64,000 nt of DNA from Phytoactinopolyspora halotolerans (GCF_010550675.1 NZ_JAAGOA010000025.1:53351-117350), one strand, 5' to 3'. Counted from the stretch's first letter, positions 33,324-42,264 are shown. A program made the numbers and translations. Notes: generated by a model not told the origin, from the letters alone.

Positions 33324-34937
33324 ATGACGCCGAAGCGCGGCCACCTCCGGCTCGTCGAGAATCCGATCGATGACGACGTGGCCCCAACGTCGCGACGCAG
33401 CCCCCGTCGCCCGGACACAGTCACCTATCAGGTGCGGGTCGAGCTGCAAGACACGGCTCCCCCGCTGTTGCGTCGCCTCGAGCTCGCCTCGGACCTGTTC
33501 CTCAACGACGTGCACGATGTCATCCAAGCGGCGGTGGGCTGGACGGACAGCCACCTGCACCAGTTCGGCTCCGGACCGGAGTACCACAGCCCTCACACCG
33601 AGTACTACCTGTGCCCGTTCGAACGGGAAGAAGCGCAGGATGAGGGCGGCGTGCCCGAGGAGGATGTGCGTCTGGACGAGGTGCTGGCCGAGCCCGGCGA
33701 CACGCTCTTCTACTGCTACGACTTCGGCGACGACTGGGTGCATGTGATCGAGCTGGAGAAGGTGCTGCCGAGGGAAGGGCCGCAACCGGTCGCCTCCTGC
33801 CTGGGCGGCGAGCGCCCAGGGCCTGCGGAGGACTGCGGCGGCGTGCCCGGGTACGAGGCGTTCGCCGCCGCGAACGATCCGAAGCATCCGAATCATCGCG
33901 ACGCCATGGCCGACCTCCGCAGCATGTACGGCGACGATGTCGACCCGGCGTCGCACGCACCCGTGCCGTTCGACGTCCATGAAGTGAACCGTGTCCTGGA
34001 CTCCCTCGGTATCGCCGACCTGCCGGCGGTCGGTGAGTTGCCGGACGCGTTGCTGCAGCTCTACAACTCGGTCGGGTATGTGCCGGCGCGCCGGCGGTTG
34101 CGACGGCTGATCGGCGACGCACGGCTCGACGCTCCCGTGATCATCGACGTCGAGACGGCCGAGGCGATGGTCCGTCCGTATGGCTGGCTCCTGGAGCGCG
34201 TCGGCGACGACGGCATCAAGCTCACCGCCGCCGGCTACCTCCCGCCCGCACATGTCGAGGCCGCGATGGCCGAGCTCGGCATGGAAGACGAGTGGGTCGG
34301 CAAGTTCAACCGAGAGGACCAAACGCTGCCGGTGCTGCTCCTGCGGGAGACCGCGCAGAAGCTGGGCCTGCTGCGCAAGTATCGGGGCAGGCTGCTGCTC
34401 ACGGCACGTGCGCGCAAGCTACGCAGCGATCCGGTGGCGCTGTGGTGGCACCTGGCCGCCAACCTGCCGGTGAAGTCTCGGGATCCGTTCACGAACCAGG
34501 CCGGCCTGCTCTACCTCGTGGCCGTCGCCGCAGGCGCGGGCGCCACGGGCGCGGGTGGCGCGGGTGCGGGTGGCGGCACGGGCGGCACGGGCGCAACCGC
34601 CGCCGCGGGCAGCGTGGGCGCAATCGACGCCGCGGGTAGCGCGAGCGCGGGCCGAGGCGTCGCCGGTACGGGTACAACCGGCGGTATCGAGCGCGGTGGC
34701 GGGGAGCTTCTCCAGCGGGAGACTCTCGTCGCGGAGCTCCTCCGCGAAGCCGGTTGGCGCCACGGCGACGGCTCACCGATCGACCACAGGTCCGTCATCC
34801 AGAGCACATCAGACACCGAGTACGTCTTGCGCCGGCTGGGTGCGCTGGACAAATCCGACATGTTCGCGCTGCGTGCCGCCCAGCCCACGCCGCAGGGCAT
34901 AACCTTTGCCCGCGCCGCGCTCCGCAACGGCCATTAG
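33324..34937 (+). CDS. pRiA4b ORF-3-family protein with Gly/Ala-rich insertion
   Basis: A 537-residue protein. Residues about 30-210 are the pRiA4b ORF-3 domain: TYQVRVELQDTAPPLLRRLE, the conserved AVGWTDSHLHQF, FYCYDFGDDWVHVIELEKVL, and CLGGERPGPAEDCGGVPGYE. A second half contains LLERVGDDGIKLTAAGYLPP and QKLGLLRKYRGRLLLTARAR, a winged-helix-like region repeated in related proteins. Residues about 393-455 are an Ala/Gly/Thr run (GAGATGAGGAGAGGGTGGTG and on) inserted between two conserved parts. The insertion looks like recent expansion of a GC-rich repeat. The function of the family is unknown, despite its plasmid-derived name. Confidence 0.88.
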   Translation: MTPKRGHLRLVENPIDDDVAPTSRRSPRRPDTVTYQVRVELQDTAPPLLRRLELASDLFLNDVHDVIQAAVGWTDSHLHQFGSGPEYHSPHTEYYLCPFEREEAQDEGGVPEEDVRLDEVLAEPGDTLFYCYDFGDDWVHVIELEKVLPREGPQPVASCLGGERPGPAEDCGGVPGYEAFAAANDPKHPNHRDAMADLRSMYGDDVDPASHAPVPFDVHEVNRVLDSLGIADLPAVGELPDALLQLYNSVGYVPARRRLRRLIGDARLDAPVIIDVETAEAMVRPYGWLLERVGDDGIKLTAAGYLPPAHVEAAMAELGMEDEWVGKFNREDQTLPVLLLRETAQKLGLLRKYRGRLLLTARARKLRSDPVALWWHLAANLPVKSRDPFTNQAGLLYLVAVAAGAGATGAGGAGAGGGTGGTGATAAAGSVGAIDAAGSASAGRGVAGTGTTGGIERGGGELLQRETLVAELLREAGWRHGDGSPIDHRSVIQSTSDTEYVLRRLGALDKSDMFALRAAQPTPQGITFARAALRNGH

Positions 34938-35094
34938 TTCCCCACACCGCCAAACCTCGCCCCATCCCCGCGCCACGATCTCGCTGCCATCCCGGGACCT
35001 CACCCCGCCCCACCCCGCGCCACGATCCCGGCCCCATCCCGGCGCCTCACCCCGCCCCACGACCCCACTCCATCCCCGCGCCACGCCCGCTACC

Positions 35095-35188
35095 TGCATG
35101 GTGCGGTGAATGCACGTCGGCAAGCGCATTCCCAGCCATCTCAACGATCACTCAACGCACCATGCACAGCAACTCACCGCACCATGCA
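35095..35188. mobile_element. MITE-like 94-bp element, copy 1
   Basis: Bounded by perfect 15-bp terminal inverted repeats, TGCATGGTGCGGTGA at 35095-35109 and its reverse complement at 35174-35188. An extra internal CGCACCATGCA occurs at 35155-35165. There is no coding capacity. It is 90/94 identical to copy 2. This fits a miniature inverted-repeat or REP-type element moved by a transposase encoded elsewhere. Confidence 0.72.
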
Positions 35189-35367
35189 AGGCAGCCTGGC
35201 CTACGAGGTGCCGAGCACTTCCAGCGTCGGCTCCCCGAGTGCGCCGAGGAGGCGGTCCGAGTTCAGCCACGGACTGAGCTGGACGCCTCGTCCCCTGCAC
35301 ACTCAGCGGTGATCTACGCCGTTCCCCTCGGGTATGCGTGCAACGGCGACGAGGGCGCGCGCTCCAC

Positions 35368-35461
35368 TGCATGGTGCGCTGAATGCACGTCGGCAAGCGC
35401 ATTCCCAGCCATCTCAACGATCACCCAACGCACCATGCACGGCAACTCACCGCACCATGCT
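35368..35461. mobile_element. MITE-like 94-bp element, copy 2
   Basis: Same length and orientation as copy 1, with four substitutions, two of them in the terminal repeats (TGCATGGTGCGCTGA at the left; final T in place of A at the right). It starts 273 bp from the first copy. No target duplication is evident by eye. Confidence 0.72.
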
Positions 35462-35507
35462 CGACGTCGGCCACGCCCGCGCGCGTCGAGACGCCGCCGG
35501 CAGTGTC

Positions 35508-36887
35508 CTACGGCTCCATGCCGGCGCGACGCAGCTCGTCGAGAAAGCTGGGCCGGCGACGGTTTCGTTCGGCGACGTCGGCCAGGTAGTCGGCGAACTC
35601 GTCGGGCGCGCCCTTCGCCTCAGCCGCCACGCGCATCTTCTCCAAGACACGTACCGCGGCACGGTAATTGCGACGATCCGCCGCGGTGAGCGTGGACTCG
35701 ATGATCCGCCGGTAGTGAGGCAGGGTCGAGGCCGGGTCGCTCTTGACGCGACGTTCACACAGACTGAGCCACGTGTCGTCCCCGATGACGTCCGCGTGCT
35801 GCTCGGCGGCGCGCCACGCCGCTTCGTCGTCGCCGTCCTTGTGCAGCACGTACACCCACTCCCACGGCCTCGACCCGGCGAGCAGCGCGCCGGCGGCTTC
35901 CTGCTCCTTCTCCCAGACACCAGCCTTGCGTGCCTCGTCGCGCAGCGCCGCGTAGGTCGACGATGACGGTGCCGCCTGGAAATGGTCGCGTCGCGCCTGG
36001 ACCACCTCGTCGTACGACTTGCGCCGACGAGCGTCGTCGACGACCCGGTCGACCAACCGTCGAACGTACTGCGACGCTGGGTCGGCCTTCATACCGCGCC
36101 GCGCGTACTCGACGGCCAGCTCGCGCAGTCCGGCGGCCTCGAGGGCCTCGACAAGGTCGATGTACTGCCGCGCATAGCTCAGGTCGCTGCCGTACTGGGC
36201 AATGATCTGATCAGCGTCACCGCTCAGTACCGCCAGCCGACGACGAGCGTGACGAACGGCGAAGTCGTCCGGATCCTTTGCGGCCGCCTCGTCGAGGAGG
36301 CGCCGGTATTCCTGCACGCCTACCTCACCGAGCACGGTCCCGTACCGGTCGATGTCGATCTCGAAGAAGTCCTGCTTGCCGCCGAACCGGAACGTGAATA
36401 GCCACTTGACCAGCTTCTTCACGTCGTTGGTCGGCAGCGACAAGCGTGCGGCGACCTTCGCGTGCAGGTCGAGCAACCGCTGGATCTGGTCGCCCTGCAT
36501 GCCCGACGAGTCGTCGCTTCGCACAATCGTGCGCACAGCTTGGTCTATGGCCCTCTGCAGGATGGTCAGGAAGTCCAGGGACGCGCTCTGTTCGGCTTGC
36601 TGCTCGAGGAGCCGCACAACCGGCTCGGCCTCGCGGGCGTACTCGTTGGCCGCCCGGTATTCGTAGAAGCTACACGTCGGCGTGAACGTGTCCTCCACCT
36701 CGTCGGCCAAGCTTCCGAGATCGTCAGTGGCGGCGATGTGCCGACGCGCCACGAACTCCGCCATCCCGTCGACCTGGACAACCGCGTCGGCCAGCAATCC
36801 ACGCAACTCGTCCGCTGACAGTCCTTCCAGCCAGGCACGCGCATCGCCACCGCCCGCCGCATCCGAACGCCTCACAGCCATGTGCAT
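35508..36887 (-). CDS. TPR-like helical protein (DUF6880-like)
   Basis: All-helical cytoplasmic protein of up to 459 residues. Seen: WLEGLSADELRGLLADAVVQ, EYAREAEPVVRLLEQQAEQS, VKKLVKWLFTFRFGGKQDFF, then TPR-like hairpins (VLSGDADQIIAQYGSDLSYA, LEAAGLRELAVEYARRGMKA) and a C-terminal VLEKMRVAAEAKGAPDEFAD. The layout resembles DUF6880-type proteins and the C-terminal part of SWIM zinc-finger proteins, but there is no SWIM motif here. It is probably a scaffold. The start is uncertain: ATGs at 36887 and 36881, and a GTG at 36875, are close together and none has a ribosome site. Confidence 0.72.
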   Translation of the reverse strand: MHMAVRRSDAAGGGDARAWLEGLSADELRGLLADAVVQVDGMAEFVARRHIAATDDLGSLADEVEDTFTPTCSFYEYRAANEYAREAEPVVRLLEQQAEQSASLDFLTILQRAIDQAVRTIVRSDDSSGMQGDQIQRLLDLHAKVAARLSLPTNDVKKLVKWLFTFRFGGKQDFFEIDIDRYGTVLGEVGVQEYRRLLDEAAAKDPDDFAVRHARRRLAVLSGDADQIIAQYGSDLSYARQYIDLVEALEAAGLRELAVEYARRGMKADPASQYVRRLVDRVVDDARRRKSYDEVVQARRDHFQAAPSSSTYAALRDEARKAGVWEKEQEAAGALLAGSRPWEWVYVLHKDGDDEAAWRAAEQHADVIGDDTWLSLCERRVKSDPASTLPHYRRIIESTLTAADRRNYRAAVRVLEKMRVAAEAKGAPDEFADYLADVAERNRRRPSFLDELRRAGMEP

Positions 36888-37053
36888 AGGCTCGCATTCC
36901 GCACCGGGCAGTTCTCACCGGGGCAGCCGCCACGCATGGCGCACCCGCCGGTTGCGACCCATACACCGTTGCGTCGCCCTGCAAGGACGTCACCGATCCG
37001 CCGACCGTGATCACCGACCGGCGCGGCGGGACGAATCGGGCGAGCGTCGTGGT

Positions 37054-37059
37054 TATGGT
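37054..37059 (+). promoter_or_regulatory. -10 box TATGGT for leaderless transcript
   Basis: TATGGT ends seven bases before the GTG at 37067, which favours that start over the ATGs at 37007 and 37055. Confidence 0.45.
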
Positions 37060-37066
37060 CTTCGAT

Positions 37067-38275
37067 GTGAACGCAGCGTCCGCAATCGACACACAATGCA
37101 CTATCGATGACGACTTCCTGGCACGCTGTGCAGAACTGAAGCGAGAGCTGGTTCAGTACGCCAAGCACAACCGCTTCGTCCGCGCGTTTCGAGCGATGAC
37201 GCGCGAATACGACGAGCCGCAAAGCCTTGAGGACGAGTTCACCGCCGTCAACCTGATAGATCGCTTCGCTCTGCAGTACACACTGCACGACGGCAGCACG
37301 GTAGTCGAGCGGTTCGTGGAGCAGTTCAGCGACAAGCTCACCGACGACGAGTGCTCCATGCTGCTGGGCTGGCAGGACGTCGTGGAGGGCGTATTCGAGG
37401 TGGAGAAGCATGACGACGGCGGTATCGTCGCGGTCAACCTGGTCGACGACCTCGAATATCGCATCTACTCGAACATGGGCCGCGACGTCTTCGATATGCC
37501 GTCCGAGGAGTGGTTTCTGATCGGGCGCGTGGTCCCGATCCGCGACGCGTGGATGCTCAGCGGAATCCTCCACACCCGGCCGGCCGACGACCGCGACATC
37601 ATGTATCACGCAGCGGCCAAGCTAGCGATGGACTGCCCGTACGCGGTTTTCCGGAACCCGGAGAAGCGTGCCCGCGCTTGGCAGATCCAACGTGACGAGC
37701 GTCAGCTGTTCATAGAGTTCTTCGGCTCCGACCTCGTCGTCGTCCCCGCTTCCGAGCTCCATGACCGAATGCAGGAGTTCATGCACTATCGAACGTACGA
37801 AGGCCGCGGCGCCGACGGCAAAACGACCGCCGAGCGCGTCGCCGGTCGGCGAGGCGGCGTCCCGACGCCCGTCGAGTGGCCGGTTCCCGACCCCGACGAC
37901 GCCGAAACGATCGCCGCAATCTATGACCAGGACGAGGGCCCCATGTTCCTCTTGAACTTCGGCCACGTCGAAGCCGTGTTCGCCGAACCCGAGCTCGCGG
38001 CAGCTCCAGAGCACCGCGACATGGTTCTCGGTTACTTGACCGATGACACGGTATCGCCGCTGGCATTCCGGCGGCTCGCTGGGCGCGACGTCGAGGCCGC
38101 GAATCGTGTCTTCCGCACCGTTCTCGATCGTCCTGACTTCGACTGGTTCCGGGACGGCGAGGCTCTCATGGAGGCATACAAGCCGGACTACTTCGGCGCG
38201 GATCCCGCACCATCCGTCACCGTCCTCAGCGACCGGCTAGCAGAGGCCATACTCGCGGCGCGCTCATCTGATTGA
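37067..38275 (+). CDS. Hypothetical protein, conserved in actinobacteria
   Basis: A 402-residue soluble, acidic protein. Seen: RFALQYTLHDGSTVVERFVE, LTDDECSMLLGWQDVVEGVF, VNLVDDLEYRIYSNMGRDVF, a WFLIGRVVPIRDAWMLSGIL strand-rich core, and later FLLNFGHVEAVFAEPELAA. The pattern is of a conserved protein of unknown function. No catalytic motif, signal or membrane helix is visible. The small gene at 38283 follows after seven bases, so they share a transcript. Confidence 0.7.
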   Translation: MNAASAIDTQCTIDDDFLARCAELKRELVQYAKHNRFVRAFRAMTREYDEPQSLEDEFTAVNLIDRFALQYTLHDGSTVVERFVEQFSDKLTDDECSMLLGWQDVVEGVFEVEKHDDGGIVAVNLVDDLEYRIYSNMGRDVFDMPSEEWFLIGRVVPIRDAWMLSGILHTRPADDRDIMYHAAAKLAMDCPYAVFRNPEKRARAWQIQRDERQLFIEFFGSDLVVVPASELHDRMQEFMHYRTYEGRGADGKTTAERVAGRRGGVPTPVEWPVPDPDDAETIAAIYDQDEGPMFLLNFGHVEAVFAEPELAAAPEHRDMVLGYLTDDTVSPLAFRRLAGRDVEAANRVFRTVLDRPDFDWFRDGEALMEAYKPDYFGADPAPSVTVLSDRLAEAILAARSSD

Positions 38276-38282
38276 GGAGGAC

Positions 38283-38648
38283 ATGATAAAACGACTGATC
38301 GGTCGATGGCGGATCGTGAAGATGGAGCTGTGGGATCAAGAAGACATCGACCTAGTGGAGCCCGGCTTCATTGAGTTCACCGACGACGGCATGGGTCAGT
38401 TCGGATTCATCGCCGTCCGCGGTTGGATGGACTGCCGCCCCAGAGAGCACGGCGACGCCGGTGGCGTCGAGTTCACCTGGCAGGGACACGACGAGGGAGA
38501 CGAGGTCAGCGGTCGCGGCTGGGCGCGCCTCACCGAGGACGGCTCCGTGGACGGACGCATCTACTTCCACCTCGGCGACGACTCAAGCTTTCGTGCCGTC
38601 CTCGCCCCGGGCACCAGTGACGCGGTCGTCAGCGCCAGGCGGCGATGA
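38283..38648 (+). CDS. Small beta-rich conserved protein
   Basis: A 121-residue protein beginning MIKRLIGRWRIVKMELWDQE, then PGFIEFTDDGMGQFGFIAVR, GWMDCRPREHGDAGGVEFTW, and GRIYFHLGDDSSFRA. The alternating strands and the opening GRWRIVxMELWD suggest a lipocalin-like barrel, and the same pattern occurs in many bacterial small proteins of unknown function. GAGGAGG precedes the ATG. Its last 20 bases overlap the 3' end of the convergent ATPase gene. Confidence 0.8.
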   Translation: MIKRLIGRWRIVKMELWDQEDIDLVEPGFIEFTDDGMGQFGFIAVRGWMDCRPREHGDAGGVEFTWQGHDEGDEVSGRGWARLTEDGSVDGRIYFHLGDDSSFRAVLAPGTSDAVVSARRR

Positions 38649-40056
38649 GATCCTCCGGCGATAAGGTCGCGTCGAGATCCGCCCCGGGCTCGAACCCCAA
38701 CCGGGATACGCCTACCCGGGCCGTACTCTCGGACCAGCCAGGCAGGTGTTGAGCCAATTCACCTAGCTGAACGACGTCCCGGGCCGTGAAGGGCTTGGTC
38801 GCTCGCCACTTGATGGAACCGACAAAGCTGAGCCGACTGCTGCCGCTCCGCTTCTCCGTCCCGATCAGGTCGACCTGCGGATGGTTGTCGCGCCCCCAAT
38901 ACGAACCGACGTAACGCGCTGCGCCGAATCGCTCATCGGGCAAGATGCGCTCGATGGACGCACGCACCAGAGGTTCGACTGCTTCGCCGGAGTATTTCTG
39001 CCATCCTGCTTCGACGTCCGCAGCCACGAGATCGCCGCGGCCACGGGCGATGTCATCGACTCGTTCGGCCAGGAAGGACAACCAGAAGCGCAGGTAGGGG
39101 TCGGCCACGCGGTACCGGGTACGCCGTCTGACGACGCGGAGCGCCTGCGGATCCTCGGCGGCTATCACCCGTTTCTCCTTCAGGAGGTTGAGGGAGTTCA
39201 CGAGTGACCGCTCGCTGAGGCCGGTTCTGTTTCGGATATGACCGAATGTCCGCTCTCCGTGGCCTATGGCGCCGAGCACGGAACGCGAGGAAGACGACGG
39301 AGGGAACTCCGCGTCGAGCATGCGCTGGCCCGTATACACAAGTGGATGCGCCTCGTCTGCGACCGCTTCGTTCAGGAATGTTGACGTGGTCGAATGCTCC
39401 GCCCGAGCTGCGAGCACCTTTGGAAACCCACCGGTCATCAGGTAGGTATCGAAAGCCTCGCGGGCACCGAGGTCCAGCAGCTCCGCCGCCTCGCAGACAT
39501 TGAGCGGCTCGACCCGCAGTTCGGTGTCTACGCGGCTATACAGCGGCCTGCCATAGCTGGTCAACGCATCCATCATCGCCAGGTCGGAGCCGACGACAAT
39601 CAGCAGCAGACCGGCCCGTTGGAGCTGATGGTCCCAGGCAGCCTGCAACGTCGCCTCGAAGCTCGGATCGTTTCTGAGGATGCACGGGAGTTCGTCGATC
39701 ACGATCACCCCCGGCGAGCCGTCATGGCGCCCAGGTGCCGCGATGTACTCCAGCACAGCCAGCGCTGAATCCCATGACGACCAGCTCACGCCAGTTCGCG
39801 CGATGCCGGCGATGGGCTCAAGGCTCGAGCGGGCGACGGCGTCCCGAAACGATTCGAGCTCCTGGTGGATGGGCTTGTCGAGAGCCTGGTAGTACACGTG
39901 CGGGCGGTCGCGGCGCCTCAGCCACTCGGTCAGCAGGCGCGACTTTCCCACCTGCCTCCGCCCTCGAACGACGACGAACCTCGCCTGGCCCTTCTCGACG
40001 CGTGCCAGCTCAGCGTCGAGACGCGAGAACTCGGCGGACCGCCCGACAAACCTCAT
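38629..40056 (-). CDS. AAA ATPase with winged helix and DUF234 nuclease-like tail
   Basis: Archaeal-type ATPase of the AAA_14/ATPase_2-DUF234 group, 475 residues. Seen: RFVVVRGRRQVGKSRLLTEW (Walker A), VIVIDELPCILRNDPSFEAT (Walker B), VVGSDLAMMDALTSYGRPLY (sensor region), a winged helix FGHIRNRTGLSERSLVNSLN, and a C-terminal DUF234 part with YVGSYWGRDNHPQVDLIGTE and FVGSIKWRATKPF, a PD-(D/E)xK-like pattern (D..E..K). Members are linked with mobile DNA and possible toxin-like roles. The promoter has an 11-bp inverted repeat at 40070-40108. Confidence 0.87.
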   Translation of the reverse strand: MRFVGRSAEFSRLDAELARVEKGQARFVVVRGRRQVGKSRLLTEWLRRRDRPHVYYQALDKPIHQELESFRDAVARSSLEPIAGIARTGVSWSSWDSALAVLEYIAAPGRHDGSPGVIVIDELPCILRNDPSFEATLQAAWDHQLQRAGLLLIVVGSDLAMMDALTSYGRPLYSRVDTELRVEPLNVCEAAELLDLGAREAFDTYLMTGGFPKVLAARAEHSTTSTFLNEAVADEAHPLVYTGQRMLDAEFPPSSSSRSVLGAIGHGERTFGHIRNRTGLSERSLVNSLNLLKEKRVIAAEDPQALRVVRRRTRYRVADPYLRFWLSFLAERVDDIARGRGDLVAADVEAGWQKYSGEAVEPLVRASIERILPDERFGAARYVGSYWGRDNHPQVDLIGTEKRSGSSRLSFVGSIKWRATKPFTARDVVQLGELAQHLPGWSESTARVGVSRLGFEPGADLDATLSPEDLIAAWR

Positions 40057-40069
40057 GAGCAGCTCCTTT

Positions 40070-40108
40070 GTAACTGTACCTAAATACAGTGTACTTCGGT
40101 ACAGTTAC
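40070..40108. promoter_or_regulatory. Inverted-repeat operator upstream of the DUF234 ATPase
   Basis: GTAACTGTACC at 40070-40080 and its exact reverse complement at 40098-40108 flank a 17-base spacer that holds the related TACAGTGTA. The AT-rich block sits 14 bases before the ATPase start codon, overlapping its promoter. It could be bound by the ATPase's own winged helix or another repressor. Confidence 0.6.
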
Positions 40109-40137
40109 GCTGCTGCCTGAGTTCAACAGGTCGTCCG

Positions 40138-40638
40138 TCAGCGCCCCGTCGCACCGTCGATCAGTTCGCGGAGGATGTCGGCGTGCCCGGCGTGGCGGCC
40201 CGTCTCCTCGATCATGTGCGTGAGAGCCCAGCGGACGCTCGGCGCGGGACGCCCCGACCGTGGCCGGGGAACGGGTGCGCCGAGGTCAATGCAACCGTCG
40301 AGCACCGTGTTCGCGCGCTCGACCGTCTCCCGGTAGCGGGCGACGACGTCGGCGACCCTGTCGTCCGGTGTGGCCTGAAACGTGGCTGGCCAGTCGGTGA
40401 CGTTCTCCCCGAGGAACGTCGCACGCTCCACGAACGTCAGGTGATTCAGCAGGCCGAGCAGGTTGGTACCGGAGGGAACCCCCGCCGTCCGGACCTGCGG
40501 CTCTGGGGCGTCCTCGACCTTCGCGGCCATCGACACCCGCAGGTAGTCGAGGAAGCCACGCAGAACCTCGGCCTCGCTGTTTCCCGTCCGGGGTGGCGGG
40601 GTGTCTCGGCGGCGATTGCGGCGGGATGTTGCCGGCAT
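40138..40638 (-). CDS. DinB-family (DUF664) protein
   Basis: Four-helix-bundle protein of 166 residues. Seen: LRGFLDYLRVSMAAKVEDAP, TNLLGLLNHLTFVERATFLG with the first metal-type His, and the closing SVRWALTHMIEETGRHAGHA then DILRELIDG, carrying the His residues that would complete the metal site. This is the normal pattern for DUF664, thought to include thiol-dependent detoxification enzymes. The ATG at 40636-40638 lies ten bases after GAAAGG. It is followed by a methyltransferase on the same strand upstream. Confidence 0.88.
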   Translation of the reverse strand: MPATSRRNRRRDTPPPRTGNSEAEVLRGFLDYLRVSMAAKVEDAPEPQVRTAGVPSGTNLLGLLNHLTFVERATFLGENVTDWPATFQATPDDRVADVVARYRETVERANTVLDGCIDLGAPVPRPRSGRPAPSVRWALTHMIEETGRHAGHADILRELIDGATGR

Positions 40639-40681
40639 GGAACTCTGACCTTTCAACGAAGGAACGGCACGGTGGGCAGGC

Positions 40682-41308
40682 TCACGCGGCGCGGCGGATG
40701 AGCAGGACGTGATCGGTGACCTCGGCGATGCGCCCGCCGGGCCCGGTGGCGATCCGCCGGGGCGCGTCCGCCCGCTCGATCACCCACGACGCCGGGTCCA
40801 GGTCGATGCCGGCCGCGACCTCCTGCGGGGTCGGGTACCGGGCGTCGGGATCCTGGTTCCACGACCACGGCGCGGTGGAGCCGTGGTCGACCACCAGCAG
40901 CCGACCGCCCGGGCGGAGCGCGTGTGCGGCAGCGCGTAGGACGGTCGACCGGTCCAGGTCATAGGGGGTGTGAAGGTAATGGGCGGTGATCAGGTCGAAC
41001 CGGCCGGGCGGGAACGACTCGCGCAAGTCGTGCTGAGCGGCGGCGACGCGGTCGTCGAGTCCGAGCGCGCGAGCGTGTTCGGTGAGCCGCTCGATCGCGA
41101 CGGCCGAGATGTCGACGGCGGTGACGTGCCATCCCTGGCGGACCAACCACAGTGCATCACCGCCGTTCCCGCATCCGAGGTCCAAGACGTCGCCGGTCGA
41201 CAGGTCGGCGACGGTCTCGACGAGACGGACGTTCGGCCGCGGGTCCATGGGCGTTGGGCGTGCCGCGTAGACACCGTCCCAGAACGTGACCGCATCGGTA
41301 GTGCTCAT
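40682..41308 (-). CDS. TehB-like SAM-dependent methyltransferase
   Basis: A 208-residue class I methyltransferase. Seen: AVTFWDGVYAARPTPMDPRP, the SAM motif VLDLGCGNGGDALWLVRQGW, VTAVDISAVAIERL, AAQHDLRESFPPGRFDLITA, and ALRPGGRLLVVDHGS. It is similar to the TehB/Methyltransf_25 group that acts on small molecules including thiols or oxyanions. It lies 43 bases upstream of the DinB gene on the same strand and probably shares its transcript. Confidence 0.9.
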   Translation of the reverse strand: MSTTDAVTFWDGVYAARPTPMDPRPNVRLVETVADLSTGDVLDLGCGNGGDALWLVRQGWHVTAVDISAVAIERLTEHARALGLDDRVAAAQHDLRESFPPGRFDLITAHYLHTPYDLDRSTVLRAAAHALRPGGRLLVVDHGSTAPWSWNQDPDARYPTPQEVAAGIDLDPASWVIERADAPRRIATGPGGRIAEVTDHVLLIRRAA

Positions 41309-41588
41309 GAGGCTCCTTCGATCGAGATGGGGCCATTCTCACCAGGCGTCCGCGGACTCGGCACAGAATCTTGCTGCTTCGGCAAATACGCGGCTGACGG
41401 GTGGGTGTGGCGGCCGACGTTCGGCGGCGTCATACGTGTCCGGTTGTGTCCGAGGCTTCCGGTATCAAGATGAGCACGCGCGTCGCGTCGTCGGACGGGT
41501 TCGCGCGGAAGCCTAGGGATGAGCCGCAGTTGACGGTGCGGGGCAGCGGTCGCGCGACCGGGCGGAATGAGGATCTGAGGGGTTACGG

Positions 41589-42236
41589 ATGGTGAAGCGC
41601 CAGCGGCGACGCGCCTGTACTGTCGCCGTCGCCGTTCTTGCCGTGTCGGCGGCGGGGTGTTCGCTCGTCGAGCCAGACGAGTCCGACGTCTCCACAACCG
41701 AGCGGGCCACGACGGCCGAGCGCGAACGGTCGTCGTCGACGGACGAGCAGACCGCGCCGAGCGAATCGGGCGACGCACAGGCTGAGCCCGAAACCGAGAC
41801 TGCACCGGACGATACGGACACCAAACCGGACGGCGACTACGCCGTCGTGGTGTACGTGGTCGACGGCGACACCTTCGACGTCGAGCTGGCCGACGGGACG
41901 GTCGAACGTATCCGGCCTCCGCAGGTCGACACCCCAGAGCGCGGTGAATGCGGGTTCGACGAGGCGACGCGCGTCACCGAGGAACTGGTGCTCGGGGAGC
42001 CCGTGGAGCTGTTCCGCACAAGCGACGGTCCCGATCGTGACCCCTATGACCGGCTGCTCCGCGCCGTCGAGGTGGACGGAGACGACGTCGGGGCGATCCT
42101 GGTGCGCTCGGGTGCCGCCCGCTGGGTACCCCGGTATGCGGATGAGGATCCGCGGCTGGCGGCCATGTACCAGGCGGCCGAAGCGCAGGCGCGCAACGAG
42201 CTCATCGGGTTCTGGTCCGGCTGCGGCTGGGCGTGA
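41589..42236 (+). CDS. Thermonuclease-family lipoprotein
   Basis: Staphylococcal-nuclease-like protein of 215 residues anchored outside the membrane: signal RACTVAVAVLAVSAAGC with lipobox, an acidic linker of about 60 residues, then the SNase fold. Active-site features: VVDGDTFDVEL (Asp for calcium), RIRPPQVDTPERG (Arg, Asp, Glu) and DPYDRLLRAVEV (second Arg). The common RLxGIDTPE is replaced by RIRPPQVDTPE but the charged residues remain, so activity is plausible. GAGGGG precedes the ATG. Confidence 0.88.
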   Translation: MVKRQRRRACTVAVAVLAVSAAGCSLVEPDESDVSTTERATTAERERSSSTDEQTAPSESGDAQAEPETETAPDDTDTKPDGDYAVVVYVVDGDTFDVELADGTVERIRPPQVDTPERGECGFDEATRVTEELVLGEPVELFRTSDGPDRDPYDRLLRAVEVDGDDVGAILVRSGAARWVPRYADEDPRLAAMYQAAEAQARNELIGFWSGCGWA

Positions 42237-42250
42237 CGGTCGGCGCCTGA

Positions 42251-42264
42251 CGGCGCATGCGCCG
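42251..42264. repeat. Perfect 14-bp palindrome
   Basis: CGGCGCATGCGCCG, 14 bases after the thermonuclease stop. It may form a short hairpin ending that transcript, or be a protein-binding site; there is no spacer for a proper loop. Confidence 0.35.

Larger units (their letters stand above)
34938..35507. other. Repeat-rich intergenic region
   Basis: No gene is seen in 570 bases. 34960-35092 consists of degenerate C-rich repeats in which CATCCCSG, CCTCACCCCGCCCCAC and CGCGCCACGATC return two or three times. After this come two copies of a 94-bp palindromic-end element (35095-35188 and 35368-35461), with 179 bases of unremarkable sequence between them. Confidence 0.7.

Noticed and set aside
34940..35461. 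CRISPR array
   Set aside because: The repeats here are either degenerate C-rich tandem units or just two 94-bp copies with inverted ends; there are no regular short repeats with unique spacers and no cas genes.
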